Positions 25,531 to 40,800 of a DNA stretch of 64,000 nucleotides are shown here, one piece after another. This DNA comes from Hyposmocoma kahamanoa (taxonomy: Eukaryota; Arthropoda; Insecta; Lepidoptera; Cosmopterigidae), in contig NW_020654422.1 in the NCBI RefSeq assembly GCF_003589595.1, forward strand, positions 8,106,385-8,170,384, read 5' to 3'. The translations under genes were made by a program, and so were the position numbers. Numbering within the stretch: the first letter of the stretch is position 1; each line of letters opens with the position of its first letter. The notes beneath the pieces are model-generated. The model did no database searches and was not told the DNA's origin. It saw nothing but the letters and a program-made list of their open reading frames with translations.

Positions 25531-25675
25531 ATGATAGACAAAAAGAACATTTGAACTTAACCAGTGAATTTCTATTAAACACGATGTCGACGAACGTAAA
25601 TAAAATAGTGTTAACGATGTAAGTGATAAAGTAGACGTTATTTGTGAGATGTTGGGTGCGAGCAAACTACAGTGA
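25531..25675 (+). promoter_or_regulatory. Short upstream ORFs in the Ten-m 5' leader
   Basis: Three short ORFs lie just upstream of the chosen start. ATG at 25531 with stop TGA at 25552 gives 7 codons. ATG at 25584 with stop TAA at 25620 gives 12 codons, with another ATG as its last codon. ATG at 25649 with stop TGA at 25673 gives 8 codons. All end before 25698. If the transcript covers them, they would be expected to lower or regulate initiation at the main start. Their inclusion depends on the true transcription start or on an acceptor at 25494. Confidence 0.45.
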
Positions 25676-25697
25676 AGTGAACCAAAATCCAGTCGAA

Positions 25698-25825
25698 ATG
25701 ACGATGAAATCGCTGAAGTATAGCGAGCGGGAGGATATGATGGAGGGCTTCAGCCCGGTGCCACCCCCCCTCCCGCGTCGACAGCCCGTCAGAAATATCT
25801 ACGCGGAGCCTTTCGTAGACCCGAG
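25698..25825 (+). CDS. Ten-m: Ten-m exon 1: start codon and SH3-ligand-like tail
   Basis: Encodes residues 1-42 and two bases of Arg43. ATG at 25698 is chosen because an in-frame TAG (25632) lies upstream with no splice acceptor between. The -3 base is G. A second ATG two codons on (25704) has A at -3 and could serve equally. The exon ends AG before GTAAGTG (25826), phase 2, and joins exon 2 as AG|G TTG. The peptide carries PPPLPRR, matching the PxxPxR class II SH3-ligand pattern. This fits the proline-rich, adaptor-binding cytoplasmic tails of teneurins. The tail is short and may be one of several alternative N-termini, since teneurin genes commonly use alternative first exons. Confidence 0.8.
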
Positions 25826-28800
25826 GTAAGTGTAACGTCGTCCTTGAGCACCTACAATTAACGTCAAAAGGTAAGTCTTTTACTAACCCTAATAAAATTG
25901 CGAATTAATTTAACAAACACATTAATATGGAACTTGGAATGGCTCATAAGCAACAGTATCTTTAATCAAATTTCAAAGAAGCTGAAATAGGTCAAAGTTT
26001 CTAAGATATTATAAATTTCCAGACACTACACAGACATCAAAGAACACAAGAAACCATCTCTCCACAAACCGTGTGTATCTCTTCAAAGAGTTTAATACAG
26101 AGCTCCTAATATTATCACTTACGTACCTAATAAGAGGGTATGACGAAACACTAATAGATGAATGTTTGGCATGATATCCAATCCTACACGGTTCAGGGGC
26201 TAACTTATGTACCGATTGTGTAGTCCAGTTTGATATTCGCAGCTAGTGTCGTTTAAGCGAGCAAACAGGGAACCATCATTAAGGACAATAAAAATAATTG
26301 AGTTATTCGTATATATTTTTTACTATTGCTATTTATTTTTTGTATGTATAGCTATAAAGTTTTTTGAACAAAACTCTGTGCATCGTGCGGTGCTCGCTCA
26401 TTCAAGTGTTACCCGAATTTTTGTGACTCAGGCTGCCGTCTTGAAGGAAGGACGTGTGAGTACTTTATTATCATTTTGGAGAGAGTAACCCAGGCGGAGA
26501 TCAAATTAGAATAAGCACAAGCCTCAAAATATAATCCACTCATAGCCACATGTCTTGGCTACTTTACGCCACATTATTTCTAATATTTTTATTAAAATTT
26601 GACTATAAGACCTCATTAAACATAATCACATCTTGACAATTTACAATGTAGAAGCGCCAATAACAGCATTTTCATAAATATTATATGAAATCATCCAATA
26701 GGAAAACATTCATCTGGCGGTAAGATGAAACACACAATCGCTAAGCCGCCATACATAAATAACGAAGCTTTTGATAAAGCCGACTACAAGAAAAGCACGC
26801 CGTGGAACAAACGTAAATGACCATTCAGAAAGCATACCAAACACCGCAACAACATTAAAAATTTTATGACAGTGCCAGGGCAGTTCCTGTCACAAGCTAT
26901 AAACGATTAATGATTATAATAATATTTGATAAACTTTAGATCTATCTTGTGCGCAACTTTTATACTTCTTCTAGTATTTGTATCTGTCATAGAAACAGAT
27001 TGTAATAAGAAACAAAATAAACACATTACAAATGTCAAGTAGTAACTATTTGCAGACAAACAATACCCAACCGGAACTATAATAAAAAGAATCCGAAAGA
27101 AATAAGGAAAATGTTCAATTCAATTGACTAGTTGAATCAGTCGGCGCACTTGTTTACCTTCCCGACCCCAACTTACCCACCCCTTGTATACGCAGCCACT
27201 CTACAAAGTAATAATAAAGAGCCTGGAGCTAGAAAACATCTATTTCATTATATATAGTACGACTACATACCGTAGGCATTTCCGCAAACCTCCGAAAACT
27301 ACCAAACATTATTAAAGTAGGTACGTCACTACACAAAACTAATTCTGCAGCGCTTATTTGGGATCTCCTTTGAGATTACCGTTAAGGGTTCTCACAATGT
27401 CAAAATTTTGTCTATTGGAACCGATTCTTCTAGTATGTGGTATATGCAGATGTGTGATAATCGTCACTCGGTAGATCAGGTTGGGCCGGATGCGTAGTCC
27501 TATATGCTAGGTCATAAATCACATTTTTATACTTGGCGCACATTCCGAGCGCAGTTACAACCATCTGCGACACCCCAATCGGTGCTCAGCTTAATTTCGA
27601 CAGATTCGAGGGCGAATCTGAACTATTAATATTGCAGTATAAGTAGAAAATACTTGTGCCAGTATGAAAAAAGGACTTATTTATATCAAGCGTGTGCACT
27701 CTTCTATTTATTTATACACATTTGTCTATTTACTCACAAAGTACCCAATCTATTGACACAAATATGAAACGACATCAATTTGACATGCAACAGCGATGAT
27801 CGATAACGGAAACTCTAGTTGACGAGCAGCTAGCGCTGAGTAAGAATGTAATTTCCTTACAATGTGTTAACAAGGACCGAATGCGTACAATTTTGAGGTC
27901 GGGGCCTGTGAACAAGCGGTGAGCATAAACTCATTAAACCAGAGATACTACATGTAGAAAACAGTCGAACATAACACGACTACATGACTATAAGCGATTG
28001 AGATGGAACAGTACGTATAATTAGTCACAATAGCTATGATCTTGTGTGAGAAAAATGAGTAAACTGCATAATAAAAAGAGATAAGATACCAGATAATGAT
28101 TTCGATGATAATAAAGAGTTTACACTTACTGAAGCCTATCTATTTCCCGCTATTGTAAAGGCCACAGTTTGACGGTTAAGTGCACGCAACAACGGCGGGT
28201 AGACAATACAGATAGCATCGTGCCCCTTCAAAGCCGCGGAACGCATCGACAAGGAACCGATCATTATAAAGGTAACCCCAAGCAAACTTTCTCTACGCGA
28301 CGGCGCCTGCGCACTAAACTATTACATTACAGTTAAATTAATTGCAATAAATGTCCATCGTGTTATAGTTTTAATTGAAATACTTTACTTTATTGTACTC
28401 TTAAAGAGTGTACAATAAAAGTAGCTTAAGCGTACGTATAAGAAGTACCGGTATTAAAAATAATAAAATACAAAAGTATATGTCATCGGATGCCTTTGTC
28501 CATCTTAGAGACTGGAGCCTGTTCCAAACGGCATGACTCATTACATCAAACTGGTATTCGTGTAGATGCGCATAGAGAAGTTTATGCTTTGCTTTTTAAT
28601 TGAATCTGCAGTAGATTTTGTTTCGCTTATTTCAACTCAAAGAGTCGTTTTCATTAATAAGAAATTCGAATATTCTCGTTGGAAATGAAACTACTCGTAT
28701 TTTCATTCGTGTATATTTATTTCCACACAATCTACAATTCTTGATTCTCCAAGAAAATATTAATTCCACAAAATAAACTTCATGTGCTCAGTAACTTTCT

Positions 28801-31800
28801 CATATTTAGTAAATCATTGTTTGTAAGAAGCGATAATTAGCGCCGAAACACAAACAGGAGCAAATGCTGCCAATGTCTGCAAAGACACGATCACTGCGAA
28901 CACTCCAGGGAACTTCCTAACTGACAGTACATATTTGATCATATGCAGAACCGGGAAGCTCAGTCGAGCAAGAAATGATTTCCATACGGCCCGGACAGCG
29001 CAAACACCGCTCACCCATCAAAGTCCAACACAAACGCACAACTGAGTTAATAGCATTTAGACGATGGCTCCCGTCGCAAACCATTTCCTCCGCACGGATT
29101 CGCTTTGTTACAAAATCCAATTCAACCCACTCCAACGGCTCTATAACTAAATTGAATAGCCATAATTAATTGTTCATGTCACTCTGTTAATTAGTTTATA
29201 TATCCCAATCTCAGTCGACGGGATAAAGATAATTCACTAAGTTCAGCGAACTGTGAGTTTCTGTCAATTAAACAGAACCCATTTACGGAAAGATCACACA
29301 TGGCAGACGATATCGGAGCGTTCAAAGGCAAATTGCACGTGGGATCGTTAACTCCTTAGTGCAAAGTAGCTTAGCTACATGTAGTGGATTGTTTGGCAAG
29401 CGCAGGCCCGGTACACACACCCATATTTATTTATTTAGCTGACACAAGCCGGCAATATTTAGTTAGAACGAGTTGAGCACTCCTGGCGCTGGGATATTGG
29501 CAGTAGTGCACTCCTATTACTGAGATTGCTCGGGGCGCACCGCCATTTCTCCACCGCCCTGTGATGCGCTACTTTATCGCCACGAGCGGCGATTTTTGTT
29601 GCTTCGCTTCATATTTCATGGCGTAATAGGTTTTTAAATGAGCTCCACTCTCTAGCATCCATCATCTAATAGAAGTATGATGTTCTGTAAGGATTTTACA
29701 TAATTTATAAGTAGGTACCTATCTACTATTAAATGAGTACTTGAATTATAAGTCGTATATATTTAGGAGCACTTAAGTGAGTATTATGGAGTACAGTGAT
29801 CGATTGTAGTTTAGAAGCGTGTTTTATTAATAGGTCGTGTAATTAGAGGAAACGCCCCATCGAGCTAGCACTATATCCTCTTGTGCGGTCATACAGATAG
29901 GGGCTCTAACATCATTGATGTTTCAACTTTAAACCAACAGTTACACGCTGCAGGAAGTTCAATTGTCTGACTTTACCCGTAATATTTAATGTCCACACAA
30001 TCATTCCATTAAACTGAATCTTAGTGCTTCAATCATCAATAATTGGTCCGATCGATCGAACCAATTACTTTGCGACTTCATGTTATATACAGTTTAATTT
30101 GAAATACAACAATAGATAACAGGGTTCAGAATGCAGTGAACCAGAGAAATAAGTTTCTTTTTTAAAAGAAAACACTGGAAATAAAGTAGCGTAGCTACGT
30201 AGCTATTCAAGATTCGTGTTGTGGGGTCGTTAGGAACATTTACATTTAAACTGCTGTGAAAACTTGAACTGGATAAATAATTACTTCACGTAATCATGTA
30301 ACAGTGTATTTAATATACGTACAAATACATCAAGGATCAGAATTTGAATATCTAATTTCTATTTATAGTACCCATCAATCGAGTCACAACAAAGCTTATC
30401 AACAATGTATGACGTTGTGTTTGGGACAAAGGATAATCCCGTTCACGATTCCAATGTCACCCAGTCGGACATAAATATTTCACGGCGAGTCCAAATGCCC
30501 GATCGACATCCAGTGCGTCCCGGGTTATCGCATTGCACATAATCTCCTGTCGACGAATGTTCCTAGCGCGTTAGATATTTTATAATAATGTTTATGACTT
30601 TTCTCTCTCCTGCATTTGTGAGATTGCGTATATGAAACTACTGTAACGTTTGTAAAAATTCATTGACATACCAACTGGCTATTTACACCGTATTGTACAG
30701 GATCAATAAATAATAACGCACACACTCAACTTAGCCCCGCGCTAGAGAAACCCTGTATCGCGGGTGCACACATAGACAACCACAAATTACATCCAAACTC
30801 ACGAGAGAAATAAATGTAGGCCATACAAATATTCCTCCCGCCCCGGGAATCAAACCCGGGGACCTCTGCGTGGCAGTCCGGTATGGTAACCGTTCGGCCA
30901 CGGAGGCAGTTTATCTGATAATAGTTTAGATGTATCACGAAGAGTGCGATGAAATTGCATTATTTAATTTCGCCTTCCCGTTTCCATCATCGGAGGACTA
31001 GACGTAGGCTGTTGTAAGAAGCGTCTCGCTTCCACATTTAAATGGAGCACGGCTAAGAAGTAAAATTCCCTGTCTGCAGACTTATTCCCTGAACGCTGCA
31101 AGTTGGGCCTTTTCAAGGCGAGAGTGAATAGCATTATTTAGATATGCATGCTACATCGTCATCATCACTTTCCATCAGATGAGATCCATCTCATCCGAGA
31201 TTTTTTTTATTAAAAAAAACGTATTACATAATATAATATAGAGTTAGTAATAGGTATAAAAATATAGAGTAGGTATACTGAATCTTATGTAATTTATATT
31301 TAAAAGCTGAGCGTGATTGTCGTTCAACGAAAATCCTTAAGAGTGTTCAAAAAATCAGATCACCTTACCTACATCATTGATTTACCTTTTATTTGACTCT
31401 GTATCTTATCAAATGCTGCTTTCGGTTCAGTATTAATTAATAATTGAAACTGGGTCAAGGGTAGTAGGCAAACCTTAAATATAAATATATAGAGAAGTGA
31501 CACGCTGTATCCAAGTTCTATAATCTGTAATGTATGTTTTTCTTGTCTCTCAACGTTTGTAAACAAACCAATTTTCGTTTGAATAATACACTTAGGAGTT
31601 GAGACCAGGAATACAATGGCCAGGTTCTAATAGTTTCCGTTTTGAATAAGATATATCTATTGTCTAACTCCGGTATTGATTGGCTTCGTCTCGGGATGTC
31701 ATTGTTGAAAATTATTTTCCTATGTACCTCTGAAGTTATTTCTAGTATTATAGTTGTCCAGCAATAACCAGAACGTGAAGTGTATATCATTCAGTTCATC

Positions 31801-34800
31801 TACGAGTAAATTACCTATTGTACATCTTGACACGTAATCTATTTCCTTTCTTCGAAGATGAATAGTTATTATCTCAAAATAGTAAAGTTCATTGAACGTA
31901 TCCTTGAATAATAATGAAGTTCTAATAATAAGAAATATTATTTCGTCATGTCGGGATCGGAGACAGAGCACATCGCATCGTCGCCGCCCCAGTGACAGCG
32001 CCGTATCGGTGGCATCAGCTCGAGTATTTCAGTAGCATTACTGCCAGCTCGCAGGACGCTTATCGGAATAGGGTATTTTAGCCTAACTCGTTTTAAAAAT
32101 AAATAAACTGGCGTCCCGTCCGAATAAATACAAACCTCGCTTTGACACTGCCTCCTATAAATAACTGTAATGAATAGGCGGCTGGCATTCCCGCAGCAAT
32201 ATGTAATGTCGACGTTTCCTCGCGTGGATTTATTTCTCTCCTTATTTGAATATTTTATAATTCAGAAGGATAAGCAGCCGCGCCCCAACAATTAAAGAAA
32301 CATTACTAAATGAGCAGCTGGCAGCGCCGTGTAATAAATTCTGATTTCTGATGCTGTTTGAAAATGCAATACTTATTAAATTCAATGTTAAACTGGACAT
32401 AATGTGCATTATAAACGTCAGTTCATATTGTATGTTTGCATATTCTCGTGGGATGCAGTGCGGCATACGTCATATAAGTTGCAAAGTTAACAACTAACAG
32501 AGATACGTTTGTACTTCGCTTTACGAACTTTGCATAATTTTATTAGACTATACTGGGTAATACATTTTATACTTAATAATTGCAATGAGAGTGTGCTTGG
32601 TAACGTGGAGTGTACCTATTACACGCAAGTAGCTCAATAACAACTGCATGGTGTGGATTAAGAAGAACAGAGAACAAGTTTCAGCTCGGTGTTGTCATAT
32701 TGGGTGAGAGCTGGTCAAACAGCGGACCACACAGGGTGGCATCATTTGCCTTCTCTAGCCCCTCATGAGATACCAAATGCACAGTGCTCTCCGCTGCACT
32801 TATCTAAACACTTGGCCCGCACTATACACAAACAGACCTGTCCCTACTCACTTTTTACCATAAAACACCTTTCTTTTTACCCTTTAGGGCTTCTCAGTAC
32901 TGCATGCTTTGCGTGCCCGCGTCGAGTGCCTTTGTTTGTGCCCGGAAGTTCATACATTTTGCCGCAATGTGCAGTTAACTGAAGATATGTACAGGAATGT
33001 CTTTTTCGCTTTATTTAGGGCACATAAATAGCTTACACTAAAGAATTACTGCTTTGAAAACGACACCATTAGCTTCCATTAAACATATTTTAAAAATTAT
33101 CTACGCGAGCAGATATTAACCATGTTATTACTGACTTCAACGAAATTCCAACGTAAAACCTTTTAAGACAAGCACCTATTTTACCGAAAAACGTCACAAC
33201 GAAATCTTTCTAATAATAGTTTTGGTCTTGTCCAAGGTACACGTCATCGGGCGTGACTAACGAATGGCTCGCCCTACAGACCCTAAATTCAGAGTCGTAA
33301 GTATCAGTGACACGATGCCCGCAGTATCTACGAAGGCTGCCGAACATTACCATAACTTCAACCCGTAATTAGAGACACCAATAACACACCGAACACTCGA
33401 AACACATTAATCTGTTTTGATTCGAAGGGTTAACGCCCTTGAGGTGTATATCAAACATTACGACTCACTCGGATCCTGGTACAAGTACACGAGTTATAAA
33501 ATAATCGTAACTTTCCAGATTGATTGTGACATGCCTAGGTAATATACGACTCAACAACTCTGCGTGGGCGATTCGGAACCGAATGAAGATCACGGCGAGC
33601 ACAAATTTATGTAAATTTACTGGCTTCCAAAGTAAGAAAATTACATGAAAGTGCCTACTTACTCTTAGTAGTTCATAATTACTGCTATAATAACCGAATA
33701 GCGTTTCAAGTCGTCGTCGTCGGTCCCAGCCTCTCTTGACATCTTTAACATTGTAATTATAGAGAAATGGTAAATACTTACTTTCAAATAGGTAGTCATT
33801 AATATATCCTCGATGAGTCGCTTAGAATGAGACACGGAATATAAACGTCTAAAAAGCCAATCACTAATGATATCTCTTTTAATAAATACGTTTTGTATAT
33901 ATGTAGACGTTTATAATGATAATTTTTTTCTATATCGCGAGAACAACATTGGCGATTTTTAATAAATTGCCCATTACACGAATTAATACTAAATTAATGA
34001 AAAGAGTGGGATGTAACGATACCTCATAAACGAAAACTCATTATGTTATACGGAAACATTAATAGCTTTAGCCAATTATCGATGTTATTTCTTGTTATTT
34101 ATAGATCTATTTTCGATTTTTGATGAAAATATTGACTATAATCATCTAATTCTACATTATCAATAATTATAGCGACGTATTTTCGAAACGAATGGTGTAA
34201 TCTCTTTTATACTCGCGTATTACTATTATTTATAATCCCACGCACCACAATAACGCACCTGATTTCCATAACACGCTACTCTAAACACCCATTGGTGGAT
34301 TATCGTTATTAGCAACTTCAACGGCCTAATTTCTTTACAAAGAAAAAACTATCAGTAACCAGTTTTCCTTCTCACAGTGGCTAAATGCCAATGGGATACG
34401 TTGATCAATGAACGTTACGTCCATTAGACGTGTAAATATTCAATGTGCAGTGTAACACTGCTTTGCAATTCAATCGGACTGTATACGAGGGAAGGAATGA
34501 TCCATTCCCTTATCATTTAGAAGAGACCGGTCAACCGTACAAAGGATTAAAGGACAGCTCTCCATCGTAACTTTAAACAAGCGACAAACCCATATTTCCT
34601 TTCCACTACGTTCCGCTTCGACTTGCACCTAAATCACCTGACTTTTGGACTCACGTAAGCATGTGCCTTGCTTACTCCAAATAATGACTGTTCCTTTTGT
34701 CTTTGTTATGCTTAACTCTTTGCTTCCGGCAATTAAACGCCGAGGTATAGAGCTTCGAATAATCTTTTACAATGACTCCGAAGCTGGCACACTGCCTAAC

Positions 34801-37800
34801 CACAGCAAATCGTAAAATCCATTAAATACCCAACTGACACTTTGATTTACAAAAACAGTTTTAAAATAATATATCGCCGGTTGTTCTAACGGCTCGACGT
34901 AATTTCAAAATCGAAACCAACCGTAGTTAATTGATAAAATATTACTAGTGGTATTGTCCTTTTAATAAATTTCACGGCACATGAACTTGAATATGGGCAA
35001 AAAATGCAGATGAGTAAAAATGTCAATCGGGTTGGATTTAAAAGGGGGTTGATTCGGTAGAGTTGGGTAATGTAGTACAACGAGTGACTCGCGCCCCACA
35101 TCACACTGGTTTTCTGGGCTAATGTGAAAATCTTACTGCCGACAATAACAAGCTCCATCTAATTTTGGCTCTTAATACGACAACACTGGGTCGAGTATAA
35201 AAACAAAATCTTGTACCTAAACTTGAGCTTCAATCAGTCTCTCCCTCGTTCTGAATACGTCGGCGTTGCACGCCATTTTGTCAACCGCTTAATATTTATA
35301 GCTTTGTACTTAACTACTCGTGTTGTTCTTACTTTTATTGTGTTTTTATTATAATGCCGGATTCATTTTGAATATCTAAGTAATTTAATATGGACTTTAA
35401 AATTTTATTACCTCCCATCCTATTATGTGTTTCTTTATTGGCTCGCTCACTGTAAGCTCTTTTATCACCTCTGAGACTAGTCAATCGGTAGAGTTAAGCG
35501 GGAACATTGATTAATCTAACGCGAATTCCCTTATCGATCGGTTTGAACTCGCAAGCTATTTGTCTTTCATTAGGCCCAGATCGAGGAAATCCAGTAATGG
35601 ATCCTCATTTGTATCTTCGACTGTATAAATAATGGCATCGAGTGATCCCCACGATTCACAGCCGCCCAAAACAAACATAATTAGCGGAATATTGTCAATC
35701 TATACTGAATCAGATACAGTCGTAATTATGTATATTTTTATCTCCTTCTGAAACTGGGAGTCATGCCCACGATAGAGTGGGTTTACCTTCTTTGCCGTGT
35801 TTAGAAAACTTTATTTCATATTCATGATGAACCACAGTATATTCCAGTATTCATACGTGCCGTCCGACTTTAAAGTAATACCATAATACATCAAAAGTTT
35901 CACAGTGCGGGTCGGGCGGAGCCGGTCCAGCGAGTGAGCGTCCGTATTTTGAAAGTTGCTTATGAAAAGGTACGAGTTGGAGTGTTCCCGGTGCCATTTC
36001 ATGCCGCACTTGCTATTCAAAGACGTGCACGGATGGAACAAAGTTAAAATTATCAAATTCGTAATACAACCACAAACATAAATTCGTAGACTTGACTCCT
36101 TTAACGTACGTTGAATGCAAGGAATGTCTCTTACAGATCTTAAAAACTCACGCCATATTGTTTACCGAAAAACGAACGAAATCAAAAAATTAAAAAATGA
36201 ATTCCTAGTGTAAAGTGTAAAATAACAAAAGTTGTGAAATGTGCTATAGTACATTTCACATTTTATTTATTAGACTACCATAATATGTTTCGATAGTGGT
36301 GAGTTTGTGTACAAAGGAAAGGCAGTGCAGGAACGCTGGAGACTGTACCCATATCAAATTTGAACGTATCAGCTCGATCCATTATCGGAGGAGGGGGGTG
36401 GAATGTGATAAAATTTTTCAATCAGGCAACCGCCGAAAAATATTTACAGTGTAACCCGAGGCAGCAGGGAGGACAATATTGTGGAACGATACGCGAGAGG
36501 CGCCCGCGGCAGCGGCGTGGGCCTTCCGCCTCTTTGTGCGCCACTGTCGAAATAATATTGAACTCCGGGTGAAATACGAGCGGCCGCGAGGGGCGACGCC
36601 TGCGAAACCGTTTTTCCGTTCCGCTGCACAATACTAAGCGTTTAGTTTAGGACTTGCGTCTCCCACTGAAACGGGTCACATTGATAGTTATCATTCTCGT
36701 AACCAAGCTAAGTATAACTACATACTAAAATCAAAATAAAATTTTGTATCCCTTACGAACACTTTCGCGTGCATAAGCACCTCGTTAGCATCTTAAGTAC
36801 TGTTTAAACCCTTTCAAAACAGGTTGGACCATGTTAGTTAAATTGTAATGTTCAATTTTATTGTAACAAGTCCTATCGCTGAAATCCGAACCAATCTACC
36901 TCATGCTGCGTAGCCGCTTTGGAAAACCTGGTCTATTCTTTACTTATTCATTGCCTTGTTTCATTAGCATTCGTTTTATATTATAATATCTTGGAACGAC
37001 AGGTACGGAGCAGACACGTAATAAAAGGCTATTGGTATCCCATACGGGTTTTCCGTTAGGTATGGAAATTGGAAACTTGCGCTCACGGTTGCAACTAATG
37101 GAAAATTGATTATCTATCAAAGTAGTGCGCGTGTGCAGGATTATTTACGTGCGGTTCCTCGCAGTCTACGGCGGTCACTAATTGGCGGCTTATTCGCTAT
37201 CGCTTCTATTCATTTCTCGCGATAAAACTGCCCCAGACGCGTTTACAAATGCAGTAAGCTCATTTGATACAACTTCGCCATATTATAAAAGTTATTGTAA
37301 GTGCTTCTACCTCGCATTCCAAATTCTTTGATAATCTTACAGATACCTCGTTGTATACTACTTTATTTACAGAGCTGTTTTGAAAGAAATAAATTTTCTT
37401 AGACAGCTTGTTTAACACTAGCTCAAAATCAAGGAATGATAGAATAAGCTTAAACAAATAAGCCCGCCTCGTCATTTTTTTCTAGGATATCATAAAAGAT
37501 ATAATTTGCATGTTACCAACTAAAAAATCGCAGTAAAGTAAAATTCAGACATTTACCAAGAGCTTCCGTCGTGAAATATGTTTCTTGGGAAATTGGTGCT
37601 AAATATAGCTCGGCAAGCACTTGCATGCAGTCTGGCACTAGCAGGCCACTCTCCCATTCATGAATCAACTTCTGCATTACCTAACCGGAGCCAGCGACTA
37701 AAACAAACATCGCGTCAGGGTTATTAATACGAGATCCGAGTTCAACGATTCCAACAGCTAGATTTAAAACGCTGTATCACGCGTCGCATTCGTATTGCAC

Positions 37801-40800
37801 GCACTAAATATGAATTCACAGAAACGCACCCGCATTTATCTCCCTTTTGCACGATTTACACGAATAGCTATCTATTACTAACTATTCATATTCATGAACC
37901 CATCCACAGATAACGTTATAAGCTTAATCGACTGTCATAGATTACCTTGTTTATCACCAGCAACACATAATTAATAACGCAATATAAACGTCTCTTCGAC
38001 TTCTAGGAATAACATGGCTGTTTAAAAACTCATTTTGACGAATGTTTTTTAATTAATTCACTGGGTGTGTTCAGCGTCGAACGAAGCAGCTATTTAAGAG
38101 GACAGATTCCGGGCGTGGCTCAGTATTCCAGCCAGACGAATGAGCGCTACTTGTTTAATGCTTTCATTCTACATATTTAGGTAACTGAACCCCCTCTTCC
38201 TCTTATTCATTGTGGATTAACTTAGATGCCCGTAGATCCTCACCCGTCCTTTAGTAAATACATTTTAACTTGCAGTCTTAATAATAGAAAAGGTGGTAAT
38301 TTTATTCCGCTTCTTTATGCGGAATCCGGTAGTCGAGGGAGGAAATTGGCATAGCGGGGCGACGGCATTGTTACACATTTCGTTTTAAATTGGGGGCTTT
38401 CTTGAATTTACACCCATGACTTGCAGCACGAGGGCGACCGACGCGACGCGAGGGCCCTCGCGTCTTCACAGCCGCCTACAAGCTCATATCGATTGGTCCG
38501 ACAAAACTGTTTGTAAGCAGCTCCTTTCATTATTTACTGAAAATTGATGCACCTCGCCCTTCACGTTCTTTTATTTTCTCACTTGACATTTGAATGTGAA
38601 ATGCAACGCACGGACAATGTTAAACGAAGTAATACCGCCATTGTGTATTCAACAATACCTTATTCGTTCTTAATTTGTGTTCAATATATTATGATTCATG
38701 CGAAACAATCATCATTGAAAGGCTCGCCCCTTGTTCCTGGCGATAGAGGCGGTTGTTTCATTTATCTCTTTGTTCCATTCAACCCACAGGGCAATTAGTT
38801 TCAAGGTTTCTGAAAATAAACTTGCGCGATTACGTTATTAGAAAATATTATTAATATTAAGTTCGATAACATCTCGGGATCGTTTTACGACCCTCACAAT
38901 GAATGTAAGGGGCGTTTTAAGATTGTCCACAAAAAGAAAATCAAATGAGTTGAGGCGGCACCGAATATCTATAGAGCTGGATAAGGCTTCGCTCGTATTT
39001 CTTCGAAGACGCTTAAATTTGACCGATGCAATGAGCACAGATTGAAAAAAGTAAAATATCGCTGTTGCACGTAGTAGCACCGACATTAAAGCGTACTTTA
39101 CCCTTTTGTGAATTCCTACGTTTATTGCAAGACCATAATATCGACATCAGTTGAAAAATACACTATTAAGATCATATTTTTCAATTTTTAAGATCAAACT
39201 GACGCACCAGACCGCTCTAAAAGAGGATGTTACTAAAAATGTCAACGTTATTTTTTATCACTACTGCATATACATACCACATATTTTAATGTATTTAATT
39301 AAAAGGTGTGCAATTTTTCGTGCACCTTTCATACGATGTATCTACGTAAATACATCGGCCTAATGAGTTGAAAAGTCAAGGAGACAATAACTACGCAACG
39401 AATTATTTCGTTTGCTCATCTGCTATGCATTCGCGATAATAGCAAGCTGTCGTCGGTAACCGGTCACATTCCACCTGTTACCGTGTGCATATTAACCACT
39501 GTTAAATGTGCATAACTGTTAATATCCACTCGGTACGAAGGCAATATCCGCTCATCTACGCACACAAAGAACTTGATTTGTATGTATCTCTAGATCAGAC
39601 AGCACTGAAAGTAACTACGACGATTTGATCGATTTGAAATTTTTATCATATCTTTATTGATACCGTTACGTACAATGGACATGTCTATTGTTGGTAGGTG
39701 AATCTAAGTAATCATGTATGTGTAATACCGCAAAAGCGATCAGATGTTTTATGTGATCTGTATTAACTTTCTAGAGGTAATAGCTACATCAGCAACAACA
39801 TTTACAACAAAAAACCTCCAGAAACCATTTTGTAATATATAAAACTGACGAGGGCATTAATGCACTCGACTGGCACACCTTCCATCCCATTGAATCAGTC
39901 CATGTGGCCAATCATTTTAGGGCTAAAAGCATTGTGGCTTACCTTCGCAGGTCTATATTTAAGGGCGCTGCAATAAAAGCACATCGCTGTCCGGTTCATT
40001 CCCGCACGACTGTGCAAGATAAATGGACGGCACGGAGCAGGCGCGCCGAAGGAGACGCGTTCTCACGGCCCGTGCCTGTATTTCTTTTTTTTTATTTCAT
40101 CTGGTTTCCGAGTTAGAGGTCGGCGCAGTCCGATTCGAGACTAGAAGTGACCGCTGCACGAGCGATTATAGTGATAAAAACTGTGCGACAGCGGTGAGGC
40201 ACGAACGACTAACGAGTCTGCAACTACCTGCTGCAAACATGCCACTCCGACAATTTTTTATATCGTGGCTAGAGATGCCATTACCGTTGTCTCTTCGAAG
40301 ATTCTTAAACACTTTGAATAATAGCTTGAGAAGATGGTGTCATTTATGTGTAATGCAGCGGTTCGTGTGTAAACGGGTTATGGGTTCTCTCGCGTTAATT
40401 AGACACGGCTCTAGCGCAGCGCAACACCTCTGCTCATTATTTACCGCTTCATTAAGAGCTCACTCACGACGCGGCTGTCAAAATCTCGCCGAACACCCGT
40501 CTGTCGGTGGGGCCGCTTGAAATATCGCAGCATTGTCCTACAATAACACTGTCGTCGACCTCGTTAATTGTCTTAGTCGCCTCTCCTTCTCGGGATCTGC
40601 TGTATACGAAAACTCGACTTTTGTGCTCGTAAAACAGACATCTCGTTTCCGTTCCAAAACCAAAACAAACGCTCGGTATTATTGTGTAATATTTCATTTC
40701 TCAATGTTTCTCGACCACAAATTTCCACTAAACAAAAACGAAATGAACATCTCATTTCGGTAACGCGCGGAAATGATGCACCTTCGAACTATAATTGCAC

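Noticed and set aside
40023..40520. 165-codon open frame on the + strand in Ten-m intron 1
   Set aside because: No domain, no initiation or splice context. Arg/Leu/Ala-rich text is typical of chance frames in GC-richer DNA. It may overlap regulatory sequence, but coding is not supported.
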